Shown in pieces: positions 54,955-63,842 of a DNA stretch of 64,000 nt (within the stretch, counting starts at the first letter, position 1; every line of letters starts with the position of its first letter). The translations under genes and the position numbers were made by a program. Below the pieces are notes generated by a model. That model saw only the letters and a program-made list of their open reading frames with translations. It ran no database searches and had not been told where the DNA came from. Origin of the DNA: Anodontia alba (lineage: Eukaryota > Mollusca > Bivalvia > Lucinida > Lucinidae); assembly GCA_964016985.1 (NCBI GenBank), contig OZ024826.1, forward strand, positions 43,512,978-43,576,977. Reading direction: 5' to 3'.

Positions 54955-55066
54955 AGAAAATCGGAAAAATGCGTGTTCAAAAACATTGAACTTCGGATTT
55001 TAAGTGAATAATACTGAACTGTTACCCAGAAGATCCTTATATACAAAAAAAAGCATAAATGTGGTA

Positions 55067-55333
55067 ATGTTTTATTTCGCAATTCCAAGCTTCAGACTCG
55101 CGAGCAGAGCAGACATTATTAAGTCAGTTTTTGGAATACCCAAATGGTATGTTTTATCAGAAAAAGAAGAGCAGAGACTATTTAACTACATAATGTCGAC
55201 AGAAACTGTGCAAGAGGCCATCTTTAACCGTATACTGGACTGCTCGACGTTTTGTGACGAGGCGTCTTGTTATTTTTGTTTGGAGACCGAGCCGGTAATG
55301 TGTTGCTCTCGAGTTATGGAACGCAGGGATTAA
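55067..55333 (+). CDS. Small ORF (88 aa) abutting gag
   Basis: The first ATG after A1 in this frame is at 55067; the ORF ends with TAA at 55331-55333, immediately followed by the gag ATG (TAAATG) in the same frame. The product is Cys-rich near its end (CDEASCYFCLETEPVMCC) and contains GIPKWYVLSEKEEQRLFNYI; I recognise no family. It may be a real leader protein, an exon or a regulatory upstream ORF; the sequence does not decide. Confidence 0.45.
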   Translation: MFYFAIPSFRLASRADIIKSVFGIPKWYVLSEKEEQRLFNYIMSTETVQEAIFNRILDCSTFCDEASCYFCLETEPVMCCSRVMERRD

Positions 55334-56545
55334 ATGAACGCAGTAATAGACGCGATCATTGGACTAACAAACATGGCAAATGAACAAAGAACGGGGGAAA
55401 CTCCCGAACCCTCTGACGAGGACTTAACAAAACAATTTCTCCTGCAAAATAAAGTCTCGGAGCAATGTACGAACGAGCTAATTCAATACAGGGGATTTAC
55501 GAGTTTGTATGCCCTGGCACTGGCAGAACCAGAGGACGTTCTGGGGCCAGAAATCCCCACTGGCCAACAGAGACTCATACTTCATCTAGTAAAAGTGCTA
55601 AAATCTCAGTCTGAAGACAAGTCTGCAGACAAAACAGGTGCGCCTAAGCAAACACCGCTACAAAATACGGATCCTGGCTTGACACCCCAATCGTCAACGG
55701 CTCAACAGCCAGCTCTTCAGCATCCTACACTGCCCCCTCACCAGGGGGGTGCACCAACGGTACAAACCAGCGATTTATATGGCTCCGCTATTCTACATTC
55801 AATGATAGCGGAACAACAGAATCTCCGGGACAGCAGCTCGACAACGGCTCCCTGCCCCGCCCCGGCCATCAACCCCAATGGATACACCAGTCAACAGCCA
55901 ACTTGGAATGACCCACAGATACACTTATCAACCGCCACTGGTAAGTCAGTTTCTGCTTTTTATGACATCTGTGACTTCGTTCAGGGCAGTATTGAAGAAG
56001 AAACCATCATAGGTGGTCAGGGCGATCAGCATATTGTTGTTAAATCTGGTCCAAGAAGGCCCAAATTAGAGAACTTAACTCTTAGTCAGTGGTCAATAGC
56101 CAACCTGGCAATTCTTTATAAGTTGGTGGGGGAGAACAAGTTAGGTGGCAACTCCATGCTGGATTACCTTTCGTATACTACTAAGGTGTATCAGCTGGTA
56201 CAGCGCTTTAGTTTGCCATCTGTGCTTTTGTATGACCGGGAATATCGCAAGCTGCAAGCTAGTATGAATTTCCGCTGGGGAACGGACGTCCAGCACTTGC
56301 ATACTCTATGTCTGCAGGCTCGAGATAAGCCTGTAGCACAGGGTATGCAAGGTCCAAAGAAACCGGGCACTCAGAGGCCGGGTGGTGGCAAAGGCGATAA
56401 GTCAAGGCGCGATACACCAATATGTCGAAACTTCAATTCCACCAGGGGCTGCACCCATCCTAACTGTAGTTACAAACATGAGTGTATTGTGCCAGGGTGT
56501 GGCAAAGCCCACACTGTCATGACACACACAACTGAAAAAAAGTAG
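55334..56545 (+). CDS. gag: Gag-like protein with two C-terminal zinc fingers
   Basis: A 403-residue protein from ATG 55334. The N-terminal region (about 30-95, with NKVSEQCTNELIQYRGFTSL) looks helical and resembles the N-terminus of other Ngaro gag proteins. Residues 95-200 are Pro/Gln/Thr-rich and probably disordered. A conserved-looking middle block (about 205-335) contains FYDICDFVQGSIEEE and LTLSQWSIANLAILYKLV. The C-terminus has a CCCH finger (C364, C373, C378, H382) and a second Cys/His finger (C384, C389, H393, H398), expected to bind nucleic acid. It ends in GAA AAA AAG TAG, which contains a -1 slippery heptamer. A strong splice-donor-like GTAAGT lies inside the ORF at 55941. Confidence 0.85.
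   Translation: MNAVIDAIIGLTNMANEQRTGETPEPSDEDLTKQFLLQNKVSEQCTNELIQYRGFTSLYALALAEPEDVLGPEIPTGQQRLILHLVKVLKSQSEDKSADKTGAPKQTPLQNTDPGLTPQSSTAQQPALQHPTLPPHQGGAPTVQTSDLYGSAILHSMIAEQQNLRDSSSTTAPCPAPAINPNGYTSQQPTWNDPQIHLSTATGKSVSAFYDICDFVQGSIEEETIIGGQGDQHIVVKSGPRRPKLENLTLSQWSIANLAILYKLVGENKLGGNSMLDYLSYTTKVYQLVQRFSLPSVLLYDREYRKLQASMNFRWGTDVQHLHTLCLQARDKPVAQGMQGPKKPGTQRPGGGKGDKSRRDTPICRNFNSTRGCTHPNCSYKHECIVPGCGKAHTVMTHTTEKK
56536..56542 (+). promoter_or_regulatory. Candidate -1 ribosomal frameshift site A_AAA_AAG
   Basis: The gag frame reads GAA AAA AAG TAG. The heptamer A-AAA-AAG has the X-XXY-YYZ form in the correct phase, and slipping back one base enters the RT frame with GTA (56542), which stays open from there to 58158. 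The RT frame has no ATG before its conserved region, so a fusion is a plausible route of expression. I could not fold the downstream RNA to test for a stimulatory structure. Confidence 0.65.
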
Positions 56546-58158
56546 GTGTTGAGGTCAAACCTGTTCCGGGACTCCAGTTCTCTGCTTGGGAGCAAGAATT
56601 AGCTAATGATCCTGATAAAGAATTTTTGCTGCAAGGGATTGCAAATGGGTTCGATATCATTGATGATGATGTAGTTGTCTCCCCCATCTCAGTGGAGAAC
56701 CATCCGTCTGCTAGGCCTTCCAGTAAGCTATATGGGAAAGCGACTGAGCAAATTCTCACTGAGATAGAGCTTGGCAACTATGTTATTTGTGATAGCCCCC
56801 CAGAGATTGTTAGTCCCATTGCTGTGATCCCGAAAACTGATGGCGGCGTTCGGCTGATCCACGACTGCTCTCGACCGATTGGAAATGCAGTCAATGACTA
56901 TTGCTCAACAGATTGGAAACAAAATTTTTCCACTGTTGACAATGCAGCAGCTCGCATGACGGAGGGTTGCTTCTTCGCCAAGGTGGACTTAAAAAGTGCA
57001 TACAGGTCGGTGGGTCTTAGTCAGCGCAGTCAGCAGGTGACGGGACTTAAATGGCAAATAAATGGGCAAACTGTATATATGCGTGATTCGAAACTTTGTT
57101 TTGGAGCCCGGTTAAGCCCGGGCATTTTTCATAGAATAACACAGGCAGTAAAAAGAATGATGGCCCGGAGGGGGTTTGACCTTGTTGTTGTGTACTTGGA
57201 TGACTTCCTTATTATCTCCCAATCAAAAATTGAGTGTCAAATTGCCTTAAATGTCCTCATTCAGCTTCTCAGGAGGCTGGGTTTCTCCATACACTGGGGT
57301 AAAGTTGTCGACCCGACCACCAAAATCACATTTTTGGGGATCGAACTTGACTCTGTAGCAATGGTGCTTCGGCTCCCAGATGACAAACTGCAAAGTTTTA
57401 AGCAGGAACTTCAGGGTTTCATACATCGCAAGCGCGCGTCCAAGCGTCAACTGCAGGCTCTGGCCGGTCGGTTATCTTGGGCGGCTGGAGTAGTGAAAGG
57501 CGGGCGAGTTTTTCTCCGCCGGATCTTTAACCAGATCAATGTACTCAAGCATGTTTCGCATAAGGCAAAACTGTCTAAAGCAGTTAAAGAAGACCTACTC
57601 TGGTGGGTCAACTTCTTGCAAACTTTTAATGGGAAATCCGCCTTGTTGGAGGCAATGCCCATAGACTGTGTGTTTACCGATGCATGTGATGATGCAGCTG
57701 GAGGAGTCTTTGGTGCAGACTGGTTTTATACCAACTGGACCAGGGATATCCCCCAGGCGCAAAACCTTCATATCAATGAAAAGGAAGTTCTAGCAGTAGT
57801 GGTTGCTGCCCATCGCTGGGCCCCATTTTGGGCAAACAAACGAATCATCATACGCTCCGATAACATCACCACAGTTGCATCTATAAACAAATGCACCTCC
57901 CGCAATGACTTCATTATGCAATGCTTGCGGAAATTATTCTGGTTAGGCGCGACCTTTAATTTCCACCTTACATCTAGATATGTCCAGGGCCATCTTAATG
58001 TAGCAGCTGATGCGGCCTCTAGACTTCACTTACCTGGTTACTTACAAGTGCTACTACAGAATACTGCCGGCACCCCCTTGGACTTGCATATGTCACCTAA
58101 TTCCCTTCTGTTTCTCTTCAACAGAATCAGAAGAAAGCCCTCCCCAGTACTCCAATAG
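56542..58158 (+). CDS. pol: Reverse transcriptase and RNase H
   Basis: About 538 residues, open from just after a stop at 56533-56535 and lacking an upstream ATG. RT palm: VIPKTDGGVRLIHDC (about 56827-56870), FAKVDLKSAYRSVGL (first catalytic Asp), LCFGARLSPGIFHRITQAV, and YLDDFLIIS with the catalytic Asp pair at 57199-57204. GIELDS near 57340 follows. RNase H: VFTDACDDAAGGVFG (Asp 57679), INEKEVLAVV (Glu 57778 region), IIIRSDNITT (Asp 57859) and ADAASRL (Asp 58009). All key residues are present. The order RT then RNase H with no protease or integrase is typical of DIRS-order elements. The 3' end overlaps the recombinase ORF by about 149 bases. Expression is probably by -1 frameshift from gag (inference). 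Confidence 0.9.
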   Translation, partial: VGVEVKPVPGLQFSAWEQELANDPDKEFLLQGIANGFDIIDDDVVVSPISVENHPSARPSSKLYGKATEQILTEIELGNYVICDSPPEIVSPIAVIPKTDGGVRLIHDCSRPIGNAVNDYCSTDWKQNFSTVDNAAARMTEGCFFAKVDLKSAYRSVGLSQRSQQVTGLKWQINGQTVYMRDSKLCFGARLSPGIFHRITQAVKRMMARRGFDLVVVYLDDFLIISQSKIECQIALNVLIQLLRRLGFSIHWGKVVDPTTKITFLGIELDSVAMVLRLPDDKLQSFKQELQGFIHRKRASKRQLQALAGRLSWAAGVVKGGRVFLRRIFNQINVLKHVSHKAKLSKAVKEDLLWWVNFLQTFNGKSALLEAMPIDCVFTDACDDAAGGVFGADWFYTNWTRDIPQAQNLHINEKEVLAVVVAAHRWAPFWANKRIIIRSDNITTVASINKCTSRNDFIMQCLRKLFWLGATFNFHLTSRYVQGHLNVAADAASRLHLPGYLQVLLQNTAGTPLDLHMSPNSLLFLFNRIRRKPSPVLQ

Positions 58159-59194
58159 TGATCATCATCCAGCTCCCTCATCACTGTCGTGTGAACTTGA
58201 CCAGGAAGTGTTATTCTACCGAGGGCACACTTTTGCACCTTCTACTACTCAGACTTATATTGCTCAAAGGCAATCTTTCCTCCAGTTCTGCCAAAAAGTA
58301 AGCATTCCACCAGTCCCCCTGTCCCAAGAGAATTTAGGTAGATATATTGCTTATTTATCTAGGCGACTAACTTTTAGTTCAGTAAGACAATATCTCAATG
58401 CAGTACGCCTTATGCACCTAAACGCAGGCCATTCGAACCCCTTGGAAAATAATTGGTACGTGGCCTCAATCCTAAAAGGGGTAAAAAGGGTTAAGGGAAA
58501 TAAATCTGAGCAAAAGTTGCCTATTACTTTAGACATATTAAAAATGTTAGTGGCCCGGCTAGATATGTCCAACTCCTTGGATAGAGTGTTTTGGACTGTA
58601 TGTATTGTTGCCTTTTATTCCTTTTTTCGTAAATCTAACCTATTAGTACCAAACATTGCGTCATTTGATCCATCTCGCCATCTATGCACATCTGATGTAG
58701 AATTTCAGAGTGAAGGGGCTGTGTTGACTGTGCGGTGGTCAAAGGTTATTCAGTTTCGTGAGCGGACGCTGAGAATCCCATTGCCAAAACTAAGGAATCC
58801 ACTTTTCTGCCCATCTACAACCCTATTGGGTCATTGTCTGACCTGTCCTTCAGTTCAGGGCCCTACCCCCCTTTTTCGCTATGTCGAAAATGGTACTCCA
58901 ATCGCATTGACCCAAACAAAATTTGTCAGCAAGTTGCGTCATAGCCTGGCGGACCTGGGATTCCCTGCTGACCATTACAGTGGTCACAGCTTCCGTCGCG
59001 GCGGTGCCCAGTTCGCCTTGCAGTGTGGCCTACCAGTGGAATTAATCAAACTACAGGGGGACTGGAACAGTAATGCCTATGAAAGGTACTTGCAACCTTC
59101 CTATAATCTCCGTAGGAAAGTGGCATGTACAATGGGTTCCCATACAATGAGCTTTCTCGAACCAGGTTGCACTGATCAGGTCACAGATGTGTAA
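58010..59194 (+). CDS. Tyrosine recombinase
   Basis: 394 residues from ATG 58010. The first 36 or so residues overlap the end of RNase H and look non-conserved; the recombinase fold begins near FYRGHTFAPSTTQTYIAQRQ (SAM-like N-terminal core). Catalytic residues: Arg in FYSFFRKSNLL (codon 58628-58630), the His-x-x-Arg box HSFRRG (His 58985, Arg 58994), the GDW box III, and a Tyr in AYERYL (59078 or 59087). It is expected to integrate the circular DNA form, in place of an integrase. It is in the +2 phase relative to RT and the same phase as gag. A pyrimidine-rich CTTCTGTTTCTCTTCAACAG at 58105-58124 looks like a splice acceptor just before the conserved part. Confidence 0.9.
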   Translation: MRPLDFTYLVTYKCYYRILPAPPWTCICHLIPFCFSSTESEESPPQYSNSDHHPAPSSLSCELDQEVLFYRGHTFAPSTTQTYIAQRQSFLQFCQKVSIPPVPLSQENLGRYIAYLSRRLTFSSVRQYLNAVRLMHLNAGHSNPLENNWYVASILKGVKRVKGNKSEQKLPITLDILKMLVARLDMSNSLDRVFWTVCIVAFYSFFRKSNLLVPNIASFDPSRHLCTSDVEFQSEGAVLTVRWSKVIQFRERTLRIPLPKLRNPLFCPSTTLLGHCLTCPSVQGPTPLFRYVENGTPIALTQTKFVSKLRHSLADLGFPADHYSGHSFRRGGAQFALQCGLPVELIKLQGDWNSNAYERYLQPSYNLRRKVACTMGSHTMSFLEPGCTDQVTDV

Positions 59195-59382
59195 TTTGAA
59201 GCGGACTGACTTACACTTGTCTCGATGTTGTATGTATATATGTATTCTTGATGTTGTTGTTTTGTATGTTCATTCAACTATGGATCGGTAATAATGGCAT
59301 AATTTTACTTTTTTTTTTTTTCATGATTTTATTACACTTATTTTCGCCTACTAATAACACTACTTCTACCCTTTGGGTCTTT

Positions 59383-59727
59383 GGAGGTATTTTTGAAATG
59401 GTTTACTATATTTGACATGTTCTAGTCAGAAGAAAATGGAATGTGTTTGCAATCCATTTCATGCTTTGTATATATGCAAACAAAACATTTCAAATATATG
59501 GTTCTTTGACCCAAAGGTGTGGTTTGTCTTTACTCATAGACCAGCAGGACGTAACATTAGGCGGTCACCACTGCTCAGTCATGGATTTGAACTGGAGATT
59601 GCACGAGACAGCTACCCTAGATTCATATCATTGCAGTCCGAGTCTTGCAGGGAGTTAGCGCAATCTACAGTTTGGAGCTGGGGGCTGGGCAGGGGTGACC
59701 AATTGATGTAAGCGAAGTAAGTTTAAT
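59383..59727 (+). repeat. Split direct repeat B1
   Basis: 345 bp, from GGAGGTATTTTTGAAATGG to GCGAAGTAAGTTTAAT, identical to B2 by eye, and joined directly to A2. A 99-codon open stretch inside it is duplicated in B2 and shows no domain. Confidence 0.9.
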
Positions 59728-60250
59728 TACTAGATTAAAGTTTAATCTGATGTTAAACTTCAAGCGGTCTTTTATACAAGCCAAAATTGAATTTACAAGG
59801 TGTTTTACTTTCGTTTTCCGCGCCGGTGTCCACCATACTTTTTTACATCTCGTCCGGTCTCGCGGCAGGCGAGAGCCAGAGAGGTATCCCTTAATAGCGA
59901 AATAAAACACAACTAAATGTAATGTAATTGTGTTTTTGCATGCAATGCTTTTTGGCGAGGGGGGATAGTTATTTAAACTCTTTTAATATTTTGAATATAT
60001 TAAATTGGTATTTTCAGTACCGCATTGTAAGATAGATCTCGTGAGATCTCGCGCGACTTCACTTCGCGCCTTTGTTTGTTGTTATGATCATGTGATAGCA
60101 TTCAGCCAATCAGGAGTCAGGCACGCATGTTCTGAACCAATCAGATTTAAGTACTTTGTGACGAATAGACCCCGCAAAGGTTTAAGCGTCACTTTTTGAA
60201 TGTTAGCTTTAAAGTAAGGCAGCCATTTTCAATCAGCAAAATATTACTTT
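59728..60250 (+). repeat. Split direct repeat A2
   Basis: 523 bp, from TACTAGATTAAAGTTTAATC to CAGCAAAATATTACTTT. The B1-A2 junction (TTTAAT|TACTAG) is the internal circle-junction sequence expected of this element class. Confidence 0.9.
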
Positions 60251-60880
60251 CCCTCCCACCCTCGCCATATCTTTTTGTTTTGTATTTACATGTAGTAGTT
60301 AGATTGTAGTTTTTAGTTCGGAACCATATATTTTGAGGGTTAAATACTTAGCCTGTATGTGATATTGAGTATCCTAATCACGGCATTATTGATCTGATGT
60401 GTAGTGAGTCAGATACTCCATGCCAACGCATACTTTTAATTGTGATATCAGTTATTACTGCTAAAATCGTGGCATGCAGATGGTTGTTTACGGACAAGGA
60501 ACGTGACAAAGTAAACAGTGTTTTCTTTTACATACATTATACATACCCAGCTGTATATGAGATAAAGGATCTATCCTAACTGATATGTATAGGACTCACC
60601 CTAAATGACATTTGTTAAGTTAACAAGGATTGAAGGAATGTGTTACCTTGTGTATGTGCTTCGCCCCTCAATGGGGACGGGGCTCTTTGATGTAATGCAT
60701 AAAACTGGACTTATGTGCTACCTTGTGTATGTGCTACACTCATCATGAAAACGGACATGCAGTACTAGTGCTAGGTACATATAGCATAGAATGTGATATA
60801 GAAATCTTCTAGTCTCTTAAGAAACATGGACGTTACCTAGACGGGTGTTAAAACAAGTATTAATGTTCCATACTTGATGT
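60251..60880 (+). other. 630-bp spacer between A2 and B2
   Basis: Unique sequence with no significant ORF. It contains a duplicated word, CCTTGTGTATGTGCT, at about 60645 and 60721. In textbook Ngaro organisation A2 and B2 are adjacent, so this spacer is unexpected and may be a 3' untranslated or replication-related region. Confidence 0.7.
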
Positions 60881-61225
60881 GGAGGTATTTTTGAAATGGT
60901 TTACTATATTTGACATGTTCTAGTCAGAAGAAAATGGAATGTGTTTGCAATCCATTTCATGCTTTGTATATATGCAAACAAAACATTTCAAATATATGGT
61001 TCTTTGACCCAAAGGTGTGGTTTGTCTTTACTCATAGACCAGCAGGACGTAACATTAGGCGGTCACCACTGCTCAGTCATGGATTTGAACTGGAGATTGC
61101 ACGAGACAGCTACCCTAGATTCATATCATTGCAGTCCGAGTCTTGCAGGGAGTTAGCGCAATCTACAGTTTGGAGCTGGGGGCTGGGCAGGGGTGACCAA
61201 TTGATGTAAGCGAAGTAAGTTTAAT
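60881..61225 (+). repeat. Split direct repeat B2
   Basis: 345 bp identical by eye to B1; ends GTTTAAT at 61225, after which CTTACACAATAC is flanking DNA. Confidence 0.9.
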
Positions 61226-61387
61226 CTTACACAATACAAAAATCATATCCAATGTTTGTACCAAAATTCAAAATCCTAGGTCCAGTAGTTCCTGATAAAT
61301 CTTAGACGAAAAAAAAGACACACACAAACATTGCCACGGAAAAGACAAAAAAAACTATATACCCCTATATAATTTGTATGTCTGGGT
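61226..61387. mobile_element. Right piece of the tandem-core relative flanking the Ngaro element
   Basis: CATTGCCACGGAAAAGAC and AACTATATACCCCTATATAA then TTTGTATGTC resemble the right end at 7640-7690. With 54361-54431 it would form the pre-insertion site. Confidence 0.5.
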
Positions 61388-61713
61388 CACTTGACCTGGT
61401 TGAGGTTTAACAACATGTCAACTCTTGTGGGTCATTTTGTGTCGTCTCACAGAGAAAAGGTGAAGAGAGATAGAAGAGACAGTAGATTAGAAGAGATAGT
61501 AGAGGAGATGAAATAGAGGGACAGGGGAGAAAGGAAAATAACTGAAAAGTGAAGAAACAGAAGAAATAAAAACATTACCCTTCTACCTAATACCTGCAGC
61601 AAGGATAGCAGGACTTGCCCAACTGTAAGCCAATATGGATGGAGGCCTTGGTGATGTAAGATACATGACACCTCTGTCTCACCCAACCAGAATGGTTGGG
61701 AATGTGTGTGTGT

Positions 61714-61744
<31 letters not shown>

Positions 61745-61960
61745 GGAGATAATGAAAGGCTGGATAGTCAAATGGATATTCAAATTTTAGGATAAGTACA
61801 GCGGAATTATCTTATTATCTTTAGAGTAATTATTGTGCCTTGTTTTTGTTGCTTTCATCCAAACAGCTATTAAATATGTCTAATCTTTGGAGAACTAATT
61901 GAAACAGCATCTGAAAATACTTTGGGTGGTTGTATAGTTAATCATTAGTAAATTTATATA
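61388..61960. other. Unassigned with (TG)n and poly-G
   Basis: A (TG)n run followed by a G run at about 61703-61747; AG-rich stretch 61451-61570. Otherwise unassigned. Confidence 0.5.
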
Positions 61961-61962
61961 TA

Positions 61963-62117
61963 CCGTATTTACCCTTAGTGTTCTGACAGACAAGTATAAA
62001 CAAACAAACAGTGTAGAGCTAGATCAGATGCTACACTGTTTGCTACTCATCCAACAGTTTTTAGACACATGAACAGGTAGTAATTACGGAGTTTTAAGAA
62101 AAGTATGGGGAGGAGTT
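61963..62117. mobile_element. Gamma MITE, shortened core A
   Basis: CCGTATTTACCCTTAGTGTT with TA before it; a minimal core A (AACAGTGTAGAGCTAGATCA / CTACACTGTTTGC). Confidence 0.6.
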
Positions 62118-62185
62118 AACCCTTCTCTTGCTGAACACGACATGCCAGTTGTTCAAGTTTTAGGAAAAGTATGGGAAGGAGTTAA

Positions 62186-62389
62186 CCCTTCTCTTGCTGA
62201 ACACACAATGCCTGTCTTAGCAAACAGCATAGATCCAGATCAGTAGGCTTCTGAAGAAGCCAACTGATCTGGATCTGCACTGTTTGTCATTAAGTATGTG
62301 AATTTCTATAAAAAACCCGAATCAAGTAATCTGACTGGCTGGAAATTAGAAGTGGACGTGGCATCTTAATTTATTCAGCATGAGAAGGG
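62186..62389. mobile_element. TTAA-flanked MITE, beta ends, core A
   Basis: TTAA at 62182-62185; hairpin 62220-62288; right end TTATTCAGCATGAGAAGGG. The left 34 bp plus upstream flank are duplicated in tandem at 62094-62150. Confidence 0.75.
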
Positions 62390-62458
62390 TTATGGTGTAT
62401 GAATATTCGGGGAAAATACTGTACAGGTGGATCATAAACAGCTGTCTGTTCTGGCACA

Positions 62459-62822
62459 CCGTATTCAACCTAATTACCGCACATACCCCTATAAGTGCAC
62501 AGTCAAGCATAGTCTTCAGAGTACAGCTAGTGTACTTTCCTTCTACTTCTGTACAAAGGCATAGGATGTGGGTACCTATTTGAATTGCATTGACTTGTCG
62601 ATGCAATTGAAATGAGTACCCACAACATATGCTTTCATAAAGAAAATCAGAAAAAAAAACAAAAAACACAAAAACACCGCATAAGCATCATTTGATGAGT
62701 CCTCCGCAGATCTTTTTTTTATTTTAAGTGTACCCCTTGAATAGGTAGGTACATATCTTATCACAAGTTTTCCAAGTATTTTTGAAAAAAACCTAAACGC
62801 AGTAGTATTAAGTCGAATACGG
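62459..62822. mobile_element. Eta MITE, core B
   Basis: CCGTATTCAACCTAATTACC at the left, TAAGTCGAATACGG at the right with TA 62823-62824; hairpin 62559-62637. Confidence 0.8.
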
Positions 62823-63064
62823 TAATTACCATAAATATTCATATACCTATTAATATTCTAGGTAAATATTTCAGCATACGACTTATGAGAGGATGTACAT
62901 TGGAATGACACACGGATGACCAACGTGAAATCACTTTCATGCAGTGGGTTAGAAAAAATGATGCCGCAGCTAACATTCAAATGAAAAGCTGATTTAAAAC
63001 TTGCTTAAGTCTAAAAATCTGGCTCATAATGCTGATCCTTGCACACCCCTGTTTCAGCTATATA

Positions 63065-63330
63065 CATAGGAGACTTTATGGCCCAGTCAATACTGTAGAG
63101 GTCATGTCAAGCTGGTCAATTAACCTGCTCACTTTTCCTGGGCAGACTTAGTCCTATAAGCAGTTACCCAATACTTGCACTTCACCAGTAACTGACAACT
63201 GCCCTTCTTGAATCAGCAGACATGGTAATGATTTTATGACTAACCCCAATGAAAGTTATGTCCAGGCTGGGATTTGAACTTGCGACCCCTAGATCTGCAG
63301 TCTAAAATGCAACTGACTGCACTATGAGAA
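63065..63330 (-). mobile_element. SINE S1, diverged
   Basis: TTTATGGCCCAGTCAATACT, CTGACAACTGCCCTTCTTGA and a tRNA-like head (GGTCGCAAGTTCAAATCCCA on the minus strand) with a worn A box. Confidence 0.65.
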
Positions 63331-63387
63331 CTAAAACAGAATAAATTTTACCTTCATGTACCACTACAACCAATCCATTTTCTTTAA

Positions 63388-63588
63388 TGCTTAGCACTCT
63401 GGGTAAAATTTTCAGCAGATGTCACTGAAATATTTTTCTTATAATTTCCCAGAAAACAGGTTTACATTTCATGCAAATTGTCTCCAATGGAGACAATCTG
63501 CATGAAATGTCAAATCCTGTTTTCTGGGAAAAAAATACAAAAAATATCAATCTGTTGTCTGCTGAATTTGCCCAGAGAGGGGTAAAGG
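63388..63588. mobile_element. Delta MITE, core C, TTAA-flanked
   Basis: TTAA at 63384-63387 and 63589-63592; ends TGCTTAGCACTCTGGGTAAA and CCCAGAGAGGGGTAAAGG; hairpin 63447-63527 around CTCCAATGGAG. Confidence 0.85.
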
Positions 63589-63842
63589 TTAACCAAGCAA
63601 TATTCCAATTTGAGGAAATCCAAAATTCTGGCACCACAGACTCTCCAGCTACTTACAACAGTAATAATCAGGTCATGTAAATATTTATACCTGTACAAAC
63701 ATCTCATAATCTCCCTCTTTAGTAGAACAAGTATCTGCAAGCTGCATCAGAGGAAAACCTACTTTATCAAGAGATAGGATGCTTTTTCTTTCACTCCCAA
63801 AATGCTGACACTTTTCAAGCTTCAACAAAAAAATTATTGAAC

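Larger units (their letters stand above)
54432..61225 (+). mobile_element. Ngaro-like tyrosine-recombinase retrotransposon, apparently intact
   Basis: A 6,794-bp element with split direct repeats in the order A1 (54432-54954), ORFs, B1 (59383-59727), A2 (59728-60250), spacer (60251-60880), B2 (60881-61225). A1 and A2 are both 523 bp and differ at one position that I can see; B1 and B2 are both 345 bp and look identical. Coding order is gag, RT plus RNase H, tyrosine recombinase. There is no integrase, protease or methyltransferase domain. Lack of a methyltransferase and the A-ORF-BAB order point to the Ngaro group of the DIRS order. Such elements are thought to replicate through a circle whose A/B junction matches the B1-A2 junction seen here. 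No frameshift or stop breaks any domain, and the repeats are almost identical, so this is a recent insertion. Confidence 0.9.

Noticed and set aside
59412..59711. 99-codon ORF inside B1, repeated inside B2 (60910-61209)
   Set aside because: It lies in the split repeat, is identical in both copies because the repeat is, and has no domain or conserved motif.
54432..61225. Endogenous retrovirus or LTR retrotransposon
   Set aside because: There is no integrase, protease or envelope; integration is by a tyrosine recombinase and the repeats are split (A-B-A-B), not LTRs.
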